Assembly: GCA_011772205.1 (NCBI GenBank)
Contig: WVZY01000008.1
Span: 204,690 to 268,689, forward strand
Direction of reading: 5' to 3'
DNA: 64,000 nt
Origin: Candidatus Latescibacterota bacterium
GTDB lineage: Bacteria; Krumholzibacteriota; Krumholzibacteriia; WVZY01
This document shows, in pieces, positions 36,852 through 46,316 of this stretch. The position numbers and the translations under genes are program-made. Every line of letters starts with the position of its first letter. Position 1 is the first letter of the stretch. The notes beneath the pieces were generated by a model. The model saw only the letters and a list, made by a program, of their open reading frames with translations. It did not search any database and had not been told where the DNA came from.

Positions 36852-37946
36852 ATGGCTCTAGAAGGTAACTTAACAGCATTTGGATTGTCAGAGATCTTTC
36901 AGCTCATCGCAGTGCAGCAAAAATCCGGCATGCTCTCGGTGAACAGCGAAGACCGGTCGATGGTGATCTTCTTCAAGGGTGGGAGCCTCGTCTCGACAAG
37001 AGACCGTCGCCGCAGGAGCAGCGACCCACTGAAGGACTACTTTACACGTTATGGAATCCTCTCACAAGCGGACCTCATGCGCATCATGGACATCAGCGCG
37101 AAATCCAAGCTCGACATGACGGAGGTCATCGTTTCCGAAAACTTCTTGACCGAAGAGGAAATGCGCAGGCACTACCGCAATCAAATCCAGGAAGCGGTGC
37201 ATGAGATTCTGACCTGGGAGCAGTGCAGCTATAAGTTTATCCCCAGCCAAGAAATCCTCGATGGCTTGAAAACCTGGGGAGAATTCGGTATCGAGGGAAT
37301 GCTCATGGAAAGTATGCGACGGATCGATGAGTTTCCCGAGATGCTCAAAGTATTCCCGGATCCTTCAATGGTTATCCTCCGCACGGATAAGGAAGCCCCG
37401 GAAGATTTGGCACCGAATGAAAAAACTATTCTTGACCTGCTCTCTGAAGAACGCACGCTTAACTACCTGATTTCTCAAGGGAAAATGTCCTCTTTTGAGA
37501 CCTACGAGGCGCTGAAGCATTTGAAGGAAAAAGAGCTCATCGACACAAAGGGCGATCGGCTTGTCGCGACGGCAAAGCCAGCTGCAGAATCACGCACTAT
37601 AAGACAATTAAGGAGGATGCCAAGACGTTTTATCGCAACAGGCTTCGTGTTCCTTCTTTTTTCGTCATCGCTTTTCTTTGGCGCCAAGACATCCCTTCGG
37701 TATCTGAAACCCCAGGCAGACCATCTCCAGGACGCACTGCACGATGAGACTCTCGCCCGTCATCGCATGGAAGAGAAGCTTCGCTGCATCATCGAGGCAT
37801 ACCGTTCAGAGTTCGGGTCTTACCCACGGACTCTCGCCATGTTGTCCGAATCGGAGTTTGTAACCGAAGGATTTATAAAACGTTTGGAGAGGTTCTCATT
37901 TAGATACCATTTGACTCCCGGCGTGGACGCCTATACTCTTCTTTAA
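36852..37946 (+). CDS. DUF4388 (PatA-like N-terminal) domain protein with a membrane anchor
   Basis: This 364-aa protein has an N-terminal DUF4388 domain (MALEGNLTAFGLSEIFQLIA, SGMLSVNSEDRSMVIFFKGG) followed to about residue 240 by winged-helix-like segments (NEKTILDLLSEERTLNYLI, EALKHLKEKELIDTKG). One membrane helix follows (about 258-277, FIATGFVFLLFSSSLFFGA) and an extracytoplasmic tail. DUF4388 proteins are found with two-component and gliding or polarity regulators, but no mechanism is established. Unlike most relatives it is anchored in the membrane. It lies between the TPR/zinc-finger gene and the UbiA-like gene. Confidence 0.83.
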   Translation: MALEGNLTAFGLSEIFQLIAVQQKSGMLSVNSEDRSMVIFFKGGSLVSTRDRRRRSSDPLKDYFTRYGILSQADLMRIMDISAKSKLDMTEVIVSENFLTEEEMRRHYRNQIQEAVHEILTWEQCSYKFIPSQEILDGLKTWGEFGIEGMLMESMRRIDEFPEMLKVFPDPSMVILRTDKEAPEDLAPNEKTILDLLSEERTLNYLISQGKMSSFETYEALKHLKEKELIDTKGDRLVATAKPAAESRTIRQLRRMPRRFIATGFVFLLFSSSLFFGAKTSLRYLKPQADHLQDALHDETLARHRMEEKLRCIIEAYRSEFGSYPRTLAMLSESEFVTEGFIKRLERFSFRYHLTPGVDAYTLL

Positions 37947-37991
37947 CGCTTCTTTTCGCTGTTTTCATAGACATAACATCCGGATTCCCCA

Positions 37992-38927
37992 ATGCAAGAC
38001 GGCACTTTTTTGAGAATCTGCGATTATATTTTCGTGCTGCGTCCCCTCATTCTCATTCCGGCATGGAGTCTTTATCTCATCGGAGCGGGAGAAGCGATCA
38101 GGCGGAGCTCGCAATCGGCAGCGCTCTTTCCATCACCCAGGGTTTTTATTTGTCTTACAGCGATTCTCATAACTGCCTATCTTCTGAATCAAATTTTCGA
38201 CCGCGAGTCGGACGAGCGGAACCGAAAGTGTTTTTATCTGTCCCAAGGAATATTCGGTGTCAGAACGCTTCTCGTTCTCTCTCTGGGTTTCTATCTCGTG
38301 GCATCGTTTACGTTCCGCCGGCTTGATGAGCCTCATCGAATCCCGCTAATTGCCGCTTTGATCCTGTCGTTGACTTATTCGCTGCCACCATTCCGCCTTT
38401 GCGCCAGGCCGTTCCTCGACCTCCTTGCGAACGCCGTGGGATTCGGAGGGATCGCCTTTATCCTGGGATACGGCCTTTTCTTCAATGATCTTATGGAATC
38501 GGCTCAACTCTCGCTCCCCTACGTGCTTCTCGTAGCAGCGACGTTTCTCCACACGACCGTGTTGGATGTCGAAGGGGACAGGGAGACGGGAAAGATTTCA
38601 ACATCTGTCCGCATTGGAATTGGCCCCTCGAAGCTTGTCGCGCTCGTCCTGCATGGATTCGCCGTTGCTGCGGCGATCTCATGGAGCACCACACTCGCCA
38701 TCGTCATCACTGCAACAACTCTCCCATTCACCGCTTATGCGCTGAAATCAACAGATCGCAGAATGAGCTCGGTGCAGGCGCAGGCAGCGACCCTCATCGT
38801 TACACTCGGAGCCGTTCTTCTTTGGCCTGTTTATATCGCGATCCTCCTGCCGCTCGTTATCCTCTCGCGCTACTACCACCAGCGACGGTTTGGAATCATC
38901 TATCCCGGTTTGCGGAAGAATTCTTGA
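37992..38927 (+). CDS. UbiA-family prenyltransferase
   Basis: This 311-aa integral membrane enzyme joins a polyprenyl diphosphate to an acceptor. Both Asp-rich motifs are present: NQIFDRESDERN (NxxxDxxxD, about residue 63) and DVEGDRETGK (about residue 192). Seven to nine hydrophobic segments surround them, with the second pattern's lysine for diphosphate binding. Acceptor (quinone ring, sugar phosphate or glycerol phosphate) cannot be assigned. Its end overlaps the convergent polysaccharide deacetylase gene by 32 bases. It starts 45 bases after the DUF4388 gene. Confidence 0.88.
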   Translation: MQDGTFLRICDYIFVLRPLILIPAWSLYLIGAGEAIRRSSQSAALFPSPRVFICLTAILITAYLLNQIFDRESDERNRKCFYLSQGIFGVRTLLVLSLGFYLVASFTFRRLDEPHRIPLIAALILSLTYSLPPFRLCARPFLDLLANAVGFGGIAFILGYGLFFNDLMESAQLSLPYVLLVAATFLHTTVLDVEGDRETGKISTSVRIGIGPSKLVALVLHGFAVAAAISWSTTLAIVITATTLPFTAYALKSTDRRMSSVQAQAATLIVTLGAVLLWPVYIAILLPLVILSRYYHQRRFGIIYPGLRKNS

Positions 38928-39771
38928 AGATAGGGGTCAAGACCGCAATCCCGTTGATCGTGCGGCATTTGATCTCTTCGAACCAAGAGAAGGGGCGTCG
39001 TTCGATTTTCCGGAGAATCGAGCTGCGAGTATCAATGACATACACGCCATTCCGCCTCAAAGCGAATCGATCAACAACCTCGTTCGGGTGGGAAGGATAT
39101 AGAGAGAAGGCTGCTTGATAGCCAACCGCCCGAGCAAGTTTTTTTATACGATCGTTGTAACGACCGAAAGGATACGAGAAGCTTCGCACGGGAGCGTTCA
39201 GGATGTCCTCCAAGGCCGATTTGGAGCGGACGAGCTCCACGGCGCACTCCTCGTTGGGCAGGCGGGTGAGATCCCGGTGGGTGGCTCCATGCGACCCGAA
39301 CGACGCTCCCCGCCCGGCCATCTCTTCCACCTCCCTCCATGATAAATGGCGAAAGGGCCTGCGCCCCAGGGAGAGATCCCACGCGTTTTCCCGTCCCGCA
39401 AAATCCGTCACGATAAATACATGGAAGGGAATAGTTCTCTTTTCCAATCCAGGGAGAAGATAATCAAAAACCTCCGTGTAGCCGTCATCGAAGGTAAGGA
39501 GCAGCATTTTTTCTGCTCCGATCGTTGCGGCTTCGATAGAGGTGAGAAACTCGTCCTCCCCAATAAATCGGTACCCCCTGTCGATGAGGAAGTCTATCTG
39601 GCTGAAGAACCTATCCGGAGTCGTCCAAGTTCCCTCGAAACAGAACCTTTTGGAAATCTTGTGGTAGCAAAGCGCCTGTGCATACCCCCTGGGAGGGAAA
39701 CGGTATTTTCGCCACCATAAGGCGTACAATGACCCAACCACGAGCCCCGCTATGATAATCAGGCCGGTCAT
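38896..39771 (-). CDS. Membrane-anchored polysaccharide deacetylase (NodB/CE4 type)
   Basis: This 291-aa protein has an N-terminal anchor (MTGLIIIAGLVVGSLYALWW) and a CE4 fold that removes acetyl groups from glycans. Catalytic motif 1 is LLTFDDGYTE (about residue 93), motif 2 is SHGATHRDL (about 160) with the two metal histidines, and motif 3 is SYPFGRYND. The ATG at 39771 has GGAG about 8 bases upstream; the 58 residues of open frame before it do not look like protein. Substrate (peptidoglycan, chitin-like or exopolysaccharide) is not shown. Convergent with the UbiA gene, divergent from ald. Confidence 0.88.
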   Translation of the reverse strand: MTGLIIIAGLVVGSLYALWWRKYRFPPRGYAQALCYHKISKRFCFEGTWTTPDRFFSQIDFLIDRGYRFIGEDEFLTSIEAATIGAEKMLLLTFDDGYTEVFDYLLPGLEKRTIPFHVFIVTDFAGRENAWDLSLGRRPFRHLSWREVEEMAGRGASFGSHGATHRDLTRLPNEECAVELVRSKSALEDILNAPVRSFSYPFGRYNDRIKKLARAVGYQAAFSLYPSHPNEVVDRFALRRNGVYVIDTRSSILRKIERRPFSWFEEIKCRTINGIAVLTPIFKNSSANRDR

Positions 39772-40047
39772 ACCCACTCTCCAACGATTTGATGACGAGG
39801 GCTGCGGCCCGGGATGCGCCCGGGTCGCTATGCATTCGAATCCCCTTGCTCTAGGGACCGGGAATAGTATACGCAATAGCGCCGGAGTTGTAATCATTTT
39901 GACCCCGGAGTGAAGAAGTGGTAGAATTCCGGAACGTAGTATCACCCCCTCTGCGTTGAGGGGACTCAGTACCTTAGTTGCTATTCCCCGCGTATTCGTA
40001 TTCTTTTGCTTGCTAGCTGTCTCAGCTATTAAATGCTGGAGGTTCTA
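39772..40047. other. Divergent intergenic region between polysaccharide deacetylase and ald
   Basis: A stem CCCCTC/GAGGGG with a 6-base loop (39946-39963) is the only clear structure. No convincing -35/-10 pair, tRNA or small coding frame is seen. Both promoters must be here. Confidence 0.4.
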
Positions 40048-41157
40048 ATGGTTATCGGGGTTCCTCGCGAGATCAAAAAAGATGAAGCCCGTGTGGCAAT
40101 TACCCCGGAAGGGGCCAGGGCTGCGCGTATCCACGGGCACGAGGTTCTAATCGAAGCTTCCGCAGGTATCGGAAGTGGCATCACAGACGAAGAGTACAAG
40201 TCCGCAGGTGCCAAGGTGATGAGAACCGCAGCCGAAGTTTGGAAGACTGCGGACATGGTGGTAAAAGTAAAAGAGCCGCTTACCGAGGAATTCGAATTTC
40301 TCCGGAGCAACCTTATCCTGTTTACTTATCTGCACTTGGCAGCCGTGCGAGACATTACAGAAATGCTCATCGCGAAAGGCACCACATCGATTGGCTATGA
40401 GACGATCGAACTGGATGATGGTTCCCTGCCGCTGCTCGTACCCATGAGCGAAATCGCCGGGCGCTTGGCCGTTCAGGTGGGCAGCTGGGCGCTTGAAGCT
40501 CCAAACGGCGGGAGTGGTATTCTGCTTTCCGGTGTCAGCGGAGTGGCGCCGGCGAATGTTCTCATCCTGGGAGCAGGTACGGCGGGTCAAAACGCAATCC
40601 GCATTGCAGCGGGTATGGGCGCGAACGTAGTCGTCGTGGATATCAATCCAAACAAGCTCCGCTACATCGACGACATCTACCGCGGCGGGCTCACTACGCT
40701 TATCGGCAACGCGGCAAACATCGAAGCAGAACTTGCCAAAGCAGACCTCGTTATCGGGGCCGTTCTGCTTACTGGGGCGAAAGCACCCAAGCTTATCAAG
40801 CGCGAACACTTGAAGACAATGAGACCCGGATCGGTTCTTGTGGATGTCTCCATCGATCAGGGCGGTATCGCGGAAACCAGCCGACCGACGACGCATACCG
40901 ATCCAGTATACGTAATCGATGGTGTCGTGCACTATTGCGTGGCAAATATGCCCGGAGCAGTCCCTCGCACCAGCACAGCGGCGCTTACGAATGTTACGCT
41001 CCCGTATTTGCTTTCCATTGCCGATCACGGCCCGATTGAAGCAGCAAAACGGGATCCCGCGCTGGCCAGAGGATTCAATACGTACAAAGGAGCCCTAACG
41101 CATCCCGGCGTTGCCGAAGCATTCGATCTCCCCCTGTCGGAGCTCCCCCTCGAGTAG
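40048..41157 (+). CDS. ald: Alanine dehydrogenase
   Basis: This 369-aa NAD-dependent enzyme interconverts L-alanine and pyruvate plus ammonia. The pyruvate-binding residues lie in KKDEARVAITPEGA (Arg), MVVKVKEP (Lys near 73) and FTYLHLAA (His near 94). The NAD domain has GAGTAGQNAIRIAAGMG and VVVVDINPNKLRYID, and the catalytic Asp is in VSIDQGG. I start it at the ATG at 40048 (MVIGVPREIKKDE), which has GGAGG 6 bases upstream. A hairpin terminator follows. With the glycine-cleavage and Opp genes nearby, it suggests amino-acid use. Confidence 0.96.
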   Translation: MVIGVPREIKKDEARVAITPEGARAARIHGHEVLIEASAGIGSGITDEEYKSAGAKVMRTAAEVWKTADMVVKVKEPLTEEFEFLRSNLILFTYLHLAAVRDITEMLIAKGTTSIGYETIELDDGSLPLLVPMSEIAGRLAVQVGSWALEAPNGGSGILLSGVSGVAPANVLILGAGTAGQNAIRIAAGMGANVVVVDINPNKLRYIDDIYRGGLTTLIGNAANIEAELAKADLVIGAVLLTGAKAPKLIKREHLKTMRPGSVLVDVSIDQGGIAETSRPTTHTDPVYVIDGVVHYCVANMPGAVPRTSTAALTNVTLPYLLSIADHGPIEAAKRDPALARGFNTYKGALTHPGVAEAFDLPLSELPLE

Positions 41158-41194
41158 CGCCTCATTTCCTTGGAGCGATCTGGTGTTTTAAAGA

Positions 41195-41222
41195 GAAGGG
41201 CTGACGTTGCGTCAGCCCCTTC
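41195..41222. terminator. Bidirectional intrinsic terminator after ald
   Basis: GAAGGGCTGACG and CGTCAGCCCCTTC form an 11-12 bp stem with a 3-base loop. The plus strand continues TTCAT; the minus strand continues TCTTTAAAAC. It lies between convergent ald and the M16 peptidase gene, and could end both transcripts. The remaining 200 bases before the peptidase stop hold nothing I recognise. Confidence 0.75.
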
Positions 41223-41421
41223 TTCATAGCTCAGCGAGCGGCGGTTCAACTACGAAAATATCTGACTCCGGGCAAGGGGCCAGGATTTTCGCTCCAACAT
41301 CGATTGGTCACATGAAGCGCGCGTTGAAGGATAAGGAGGGCGTTTCACGAGGAGCCGAGCGGCTTTCCAGCACGAACTCATAAATGGATAAAAGAACCGG
41401 CAGGCACTCGGCGCGAAAACG

Positions 41422-42678
41422 CTAGCGTCGCACAACCCGCACGCCTGAAGCAGTGGGACCCAAGCTGATCACGGTCGTATTCTCGGGTGAAAGAACCTCC
41501 GAGGCAGCATTATGAAGTTCATCCATGGAGACGGCGCTTATTTTTCCAATGATTTCCCTTTCGCTCACCTGCCTGCCGTAGTAGATCTCGTTTCTTGCCA
41601 TCCGCATCATTTTTGCAGCTGATGTTTCCAGGCCGAGGAGAATTTTGCCGCGGAGCTGTTCTTTCACATCCCGGAGCTCCTCTTTTCCGATATCACCGTT
41701 GCGAGCTTTATCGAATTCTCCGAGAACAGACTGCACGGCTTTCGCCGCTTTGCTCGGATTCACGGCAAGATATGTTCCGATGAGACCGCTGTCCTTCGCA
41801 TATTCTGCGTAAGTGAAGATATTGTAAGCAAGACCCATCTCTTCGCGGATGCGCTGGAAAAGCCGCGAACTCATCCCTCCGCCTAATAAAGTCGTCAAAA
41901 CCATGATTGCGTAGCGCCGTTCATCGAGGTAGGAACACGCGCGGCTGCCAAGACAGAGGTGCTGGTGGTGAAGGTTGCGACGATATAACCTTCGAACAGG
42001 TAGAAACTTGCCCGGCCTTCTCGACTTCAGCTTCGCATGCCCATCGGGAAAGTTGAAGTGCGTTTCACAAAGCCGTCTCAGCCGGCGTCCATCGATGTTA
42101 CCGAACACCGCTATAAGTATGTTACCGGCCCTGAACGCTCTCCGCGAGAAACTGACTAGCATCTCTCGTGAAAATTTTGAGACGGTCTCGGGACGCCCGA
42201 GAATCGGTTGCCCGAGGGGGTGATCGGGGAAAATAGCAGCTGCAAGCAGGTCGTGAATCAGGTCATCCGGCGCATCCATTACATCATGGATTTCCTCAAG
42301 CACGACCTGTCTCTCAAGTGCGACTTGTTCCGGGGCATAACAGGAATGCGTCAGCATATCGCCCAAAATGTCAAACGCCAGCTCGGCGTGATTCTCGAGA
42401 ACCTGTGCATAAACACAAACTTGCTCCTTGGTGGTAAACGCATCCAGTGAACCTCCTGCACGCTCTATCTCCTGTGAAATGTTGAGGGCCGACCGGTTGG
42501 CAGTGCCTTTGAACAGCATATGTTCGAGAAAATGGCAGAGACCTTCTTCGCCATTTTTCTCGTTCCGCGAGCCGACTTTTGTCCACACACCGACACAGAA
42601 CGCCCTCGAAGTCGGATTGTTCGAGTGCAATACGGTAATACCGTTTGAAGCTTGAAATTTCTTCACTGAGGATAGCAC
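41422..42678 (-). CDS. M16 family zinc peptidase (processing-peptidase type)
   Basis: This 418-aa peptidase has the inverted zinc motif HFLEHMLFKGT (HxxEH, about residues 48-52) and the distal glutamate in VVLEEIHDVMD. The second, inactive M16 half includes LGGGMSSRLFQRIREEMGLAYN. This is the usual single-chain bacterial form found after pnp in many genomes. It starts 42 bases after pnp, at an ATG, and ends the rimP-to-M16 gene run. Its substrate in bacteria is not settled. Confidence 0.93.
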   Translation of the reverse strand: MLSSVKKFQASNGITVLHSNNPTSRAFCVGVWTKVGSRNEKNGEEGLCHFLEHMLFKGTANRSALNISQEIERAGGSLDAFTTKEQVCVYAQVLENHAELAFDILGDMLTHSCYAPEQVALERQVVLEEIHDVMDAPDDLIHDLLAAAIFPDHPLGQPILGRPETVSKFSREMLVSFSRRAFRAGNILIAVFGNIDGRRLRRLCETHFNFPDGHAKLKSRRPGKFLPVRRLYRRNLHHQHLCLGSRACSYLDERRYAIMVLTTLLGGGMSSRLFQRIREEMGLAYNIFTYAEYAKDSGLIGTYLAVNPSKAAKAVQSVLGEFDKARNGDIGKEELRDVKEQLRGKILLGLETSAAKMMRMARNEIYYGRQVSEREIIGKISAVSMDELHNAASEVLSPENTTVISLGPTASGVRVVRR

Positions 42679-42719
42679 GGCGGATACGGTGGGTCTCTAT
42701 CCCCCCTCGGGGATGCTGC

Positions 42720-44864
42720 TCACCTTCTGCGGGAGCTTCTATGATTTCTTTCTCTTGGATCTCTTTCTCTACGCCCTCTATCAGGCGGCGGGCCGTCTTC
42801 GAGCGCTTTCTTGCTCAGCCGGATCTTACCATCGCCGTTGATATCTATGACTTTGACTCTTATGACATCTCCAACTTTTAGAACGTCCTCCACACGGGCG
42901 ATTCTTCGATACGAAATCTCCGAGATGTGGAGAAGGCCATCTTTGCCCGGAAGGATCTCGACGAATGCGCCGAAGTTCAGGATGCTCTTTACCACGCCAT
43001 CATAGACTTTTCCAATCTCCGGTTCCTCTATGATCTCCTCGATCCGTTTGACGGCCGCGTCACTCGAGGCTTTGTCCACAGCAGCAACCTTCACTGTGCC
43101 ATCATCTTCGACTTCGATAGTTGCGCCTGTTTCCTCTTGGATACTCCTGATTACTTTGCCCCCCGGCCCGATGATTTCGCGAATCTTGTCGACCGGAACT
43201 TTCAGCATCACAATCTTTGGTGCGAAAACGGAGATCTCTTCCCGGGGTCGAGAGATCGTTTTGTCCATCTCGCCGAGGATATGCATCCTACCCTCTCTGG
43301 CCTGCTCGAGTGCGCGCTTGAGGATATCCATGGTCACACCCTCGACCTTCACATCCATCTGGAAGGAGGTAATACCTTGCTGGGTACCCGTGACCTTGAA
43401 GTCCATGTCGCCGAGATGATCCTCCGCGCCGAGGATATCACTAAGAATTTCGACCTTGTCGTCTTCGATGATAAGACCCATCGCGATTCCCGAGACTGCC
43501 CTCGGTATTGGCACGCCTGCATCCATTAAAGCGAGACTACCCCCGCAGACAGTGGCCATCGAACTCGAACCGTTCGATTCCAATATGTCTGAGACTACAC
43601 GGATGGTGTACGGGAAATCTTCCTCGCTTGGGATCACCGGCTTGATCGCACGCTCCGCAAGGGCACCGTGGCCGATCTCCCTCCTTCCGGGACCCCGGAA
43701 GAATCCAACTTCACCTACACTGAACGGTGGAAAATTATAATGAAGCATATAACGTTTCCAGCTCTCCCCTTCGATCGTATCCAGCATCTGCTCGTCCTGG
43801 CCCGTCCCTAGCGTACTGGCTACGAGGCTTTGCGTCTCGCCTCGTGTGAACAATGCAGAACCATGCGCTCGGGGAAGAACACCGACTTCACAAGTGATCT
43901 GACGGATGTCCTTTGGCCCCCTGCCGTCGATCCGCACACCTTCTTCTAGGACCATCCGACGCACTTCTTTCCTCTCGATCTCTTCGAGAACCGCTGAGAT
44001 GTATCTTTCTTCCTCGGGATACGCTTCTTGATATTCCTTGATGGCTTCGTCACGGATTGCCTCGAAAGCGTTTTGTCGCTCTCGTTTGCCGGGGATTCTC
44101 AAAACACTCTTAATGCGTGCGTAGTATCGCTCTTCGACGGCCCGATCCAGTTCCTCTATGACGGGCGGCGGCTCGACAACCTTCTTCGAAGGAACTTCCA
44201 CACCTTGGATCAGCTCGCGCTGAAGAGCGTTTATCCTCTTTATGCTATCGTGAGCCAGTTCGATTGCCTCGACGAAATCGGCTTCGCTCACTTCATTCGC
44301 TCCACCTTCCACCATGAGCACGGCATCATCCGTACCTGCGACCACGATATCCAGTTCGCTTTGCTCGATTTGTTCGAGAGGAGGATTGACGATGAACTGG
44401 CCGTTCACTTTGCCAATACGAACACCGGAAATCACCTTGGAAAATGGAATTTCGGAAACGGCAAGCGCAGCGGAAGCTCCGGTTATACCGAGCACATCGG
44501 GTTGGTTGGAGCCGTCGTAGCTCAGAACCTGAGCGGTAACCTGGACCTCATGCCTGAAGTTCTTGTCGAACAGAGGGCGAATTGGCCGATCGATCAGTCG
44601 GGCAATGAGGGTTTCTTTATCATGCGGACGCCCTTCTCGTTTGAAAAAGCCGCCCGGGATCCTACCTGCGGCATAGAGCTTCTCCCTATACTCAACGTAT
44701 AAGGGAAAGAAATCAAGGTCTGTGGGTTTTTGTGAAGCAACAGCTGTTACGAGCAAAACGGTGTCTCCCATCCTTATCAGAATGGAACCATCCGCCTGTT
44801 TTGCCATTCTTCCAGTTTCAATTGAGATCGCTTGTCCATTAATAATCTGAGATACGTTTTTCAT
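42720..44864 (-). CDS. pnp: Polyribonucleotide nucleotidyltransferase (PNPase)
   Basis: This 714-aa enzyme degrades RNA 3'-to-5' by phosphorolysis. It has two RNase PH domains (GGFFKREGRPHDKETLIAR in the first; GRREIGHGALAERAI and SDILESNGSSSMATVCGGS in the second), a KH domain (GPGGKVIRSIQEETGATIEV) and an S1 domain (GKVYDGVVKSILNFGAFVEI). The last 20 or so residues are a basic, Arg-rich tail (PPPDRGRRERDPRERN), an extension that may aid RNA or degradosome contact. It follows rpsO by 50 bases in the standard order. Confidence 0.97.
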   Translation of the reverse strand: MKNVSQIINGQAISIETGRMAKQADGSILIRMGDTVLLVTAVASQKPTDLDFFPLYVEYREKLYAAGRIPGGFFKREGRPHDKETLIARLIDRPIRPLFDKNFRHEVQVTAQVLSYDGSNQPDVLGITGASAALAVSEIPFSKVISGVRIGKVNGQFIVNPPLEQIEQSELDIVVAGTDDAVLMVEGGANEVSEADFVEAIELAHDSIKRINALQRELIQGVEVPSKKVVEPPPVIEELDRAVEERYYARIKSVLRIPGKRERQNAFEAIRDEAIKEYQEAYPEEERYISAVLEEIERKEVRRMVLEEGVRIDGRGPKDIRQITCEVGVLPRAHGSALFTRGETQSLVASTLGTGQDEQMLDTIEGESWKRYMLHYNFPPFSVGEVGFFRGPGRREIGHGALAERAIKPVIPSEEDFPYTIRVVSDILESNGSSSMATVCGGSLALMDAGVPIPRAVSGIAMGLIIEDDKVEILSDILGAEDHLGDMDFKVTGTQQGITSFQMDVKVEGVTMDILKRALEQAREGRMHILGEMDKTISRPREEISVFAPKIVMLKVPVDKIREIIGPGGKVIRSIQEETGATIEVEDDGTVKVAAVDKASSDAAVKRIEEIIEEPEIGKVYDGVVKSILNFGAFVEILPGKDGLLHISEISYRRIARVEDVLKVGDVIRVKVIDINGDGKIRLSKKALEDGPPPDRGRRERDPRERNHRSSRRR

Positions 44865-44914
44865 TAAAACCTGCCAATTTTAGGTTGAGATATGACCGAT
44901 CGATGGTAAGCGAC

Positions 44915-45184
44915 TTACTTCCGCAGGTTGAGCTGCTTTATTAGTACACGATACTGCTCGATCTTGTTGTTTTTTAAGTAATCCAATAACTTCCGCCTGC
45001 GACCGACGAGCTTTAAGAGACCTCTCCTGGAAGCGTGATCTTTCTGGTGGTTTTGAAAGTGCTCGGTCAAAATTCTGATGCGCTCCGTTAGGAGGGCAAT
45101 TTGAACTTCAGGGGAGCCGGAATCTTTGTCATGTAATTGATACTTCTCAATGATTTTTTTCTTGTCATCCGTCGATAGTGCCAT
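44915..45184 (-). CDS. rpsO: 30S ribosomal protein S15
   Basis: This 89-aa ribosomal protein has exactly the E. coli length. Motifs [39 protein letters not shown] and [19 protein letters not shown] are those of S15. I use the ATG at 45184, because AGGAGGTGA lies 8 bases before it; the TTG two codons earlier is too close. A structured leader precedes it. Confidence 0.97.
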   Translation of the reverse strand: MALSTDDKKKIIEKYQLHDKDSGSPEVQIALLTERIRILTEHFQNHQKDHASRRGLLKLVGRRRKLLDYLKNNKIEQYRVLIKQLNLRK

Positions 45185-45190
45185 CGTCAA

Positions 45191-45338
45191 TTCACCTCCT
45201 CTATAAGGAATCGCGTCACGATGGCTGTAGCCTGGGCACCACGGTGGGGGTCAGCCCAAGCCACCTCGAACTCCAGACCAAACTAACACAGGAAAACCCC
45301 TATGTAAAGCAATAATTAGCTACGACAATATTCCTACC
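45191..45338 (-). promoter_or_regulatory. rpsO leader with a stable hairpin, possible S15 autoregulatory element
   Basis: Between ribF and rpsO, the minus-strand RNA can pair CTTGGGC (complement of 45254-45260) with GCCCAGG (complement of 45231-45237), with a further CCAC/GTGG pair inside. The stem ends about 45 bases before the rpsO ATG. S15 is known to bind its own leader in several bacteria with unrelated structures, so such an element here would be no surprise. A weak promoter-like pair TTGTCG-N16-TACATA lies near the ribF end. Confidence 0.45.
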
Positions 45339-46316
45339 TCAATCCCAGCACGCCTCCACTTGGAGTATCCTGAGGGCTCTCATCTTATCCTTTTGGAGTT
45401 GCTTTACCAGAGCCTCAACCGAGGGGAAGGATCGCTCTTTTCTCAGGAATGCATGGCAACGAACGATGATGTTCTCGCCGTAAAGATCCTCTTTCCAATT
45501 AAAGATATGCACTTCTATCTCCCTTGCGCCGTCTCGAAGCTCTTTGAGGGTCGGCGCTCTGCCAATATTCATCATGCCGTGCAGCTCCCGATTCCCTATC
45601 CTGACCGTCACTGCATACACCCCTCTTGGAGGCCATAGCTTATGGGGATCCTCAATAGCAAGGTTTGCCGTTGGAAATCCAATCGAATGCCCCATCCCAT
45701 GCCCTCGAACGACCTGTCCCGAAACTGTGTAGGGATGTCCGAGAAGGTCGTTGGCCTGCTCGAGTTCCCCTTCGAGAAGCTTGTTCCGGATATGGGTGCT
45801 CGAGATCACTTCCCCGCCTTTTTCCACGGGGGGGACAACCTTTACATCGAAACCCCGCTTTTTGGATTCGGTTTGAACCCTCTCCGGAGTTCCTTCTCGG
45901 TTCTTGCCGAAGCGGCAGTCGTAGCCGAGCACGATTACTTTCATATCGAGTGCATTCAGAAGGTACTTGTCGAGAAAGGTGCGATAATCCGTGTTGGCGA
46001 TCTCCTCATTGAACTGGATCACAAAAACACCATCTAGAGGAAAAGATCGTAAGAGGTCGATGCGCTCATCGATCGTTGTCAGAATCGGTGGGGTGATCCT
46101 CGAATGGGTCACAACCAGCGGATGGGGATCGAAAGTGATCAAATAGCAGCTCTTTGCCTTGCCGCTTGCACGGCACTGGATGAGGGATTCGATGATGCGG
46201 TGATGCCCCCGGTGCACACCGTCGAAAACACCGAGAGTAACGGCAGTCTTCCGGGGCTTCATCGAGATCAGATCTTCCATCGAAAAGGCAACTCTGAAAT
46301 CCTGTTCCAATCCCAT
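45339..46316 (-). CDS. ribF: Bifunctional riboflavin kinase / FAD synthetase
   Basis: This 325-aa enzyme phosphorylates riboflavin to FMN and adenylates FMN to FAD. The N-terminal nucleotidyltransferase shows LGVFDGVHRGHHRIIESL, DPHPLVV and GYDCRFGKNREGTPERV. The C-terminal kinase shows GMGHSIGFPTANLAIED and an EVHIFNWKEDLYGENI end motif. The ATG at 46316 overlaps the truB stop in TGATG, so I prefer it to the TTG one codon before. Length is normal. Confidence 0.96.
   Translation of the reverse strand: MGLEQDFRVAFSMEDLISMKPRKTAVTLGVFDGVHRGHHRIIESLIQCRASGKAKSCYLITFDPHPLVVTHSRITPPILTTIDERIDLLRSFPLDGVFVIQFNEEIANTDYRTFLDKYLLNALDMKVIVLGYDCRFGKNREGTPERVQTESKKRGFDVKVVPPVEKGGEVISSTHIRNKLLEGELEQANDLLGHPYTVSGQVVRGHGMGHSIGFPTANLAIEDPHKLWPPRGVYAVTVRIGNRELHGMMNIGRAPTLKELRDGAREIEVHIFNWKEDLYGENIIVRCHAFLRKERSFPSVEALVKQLQKDKMRALRILQVEACWD

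Noticed and set aside
39846..40047. Riboswitch upstream of alanine dehydrogenase
   Set aside because: Only one short hairpin is visible and it matches no riboswitch core I know.
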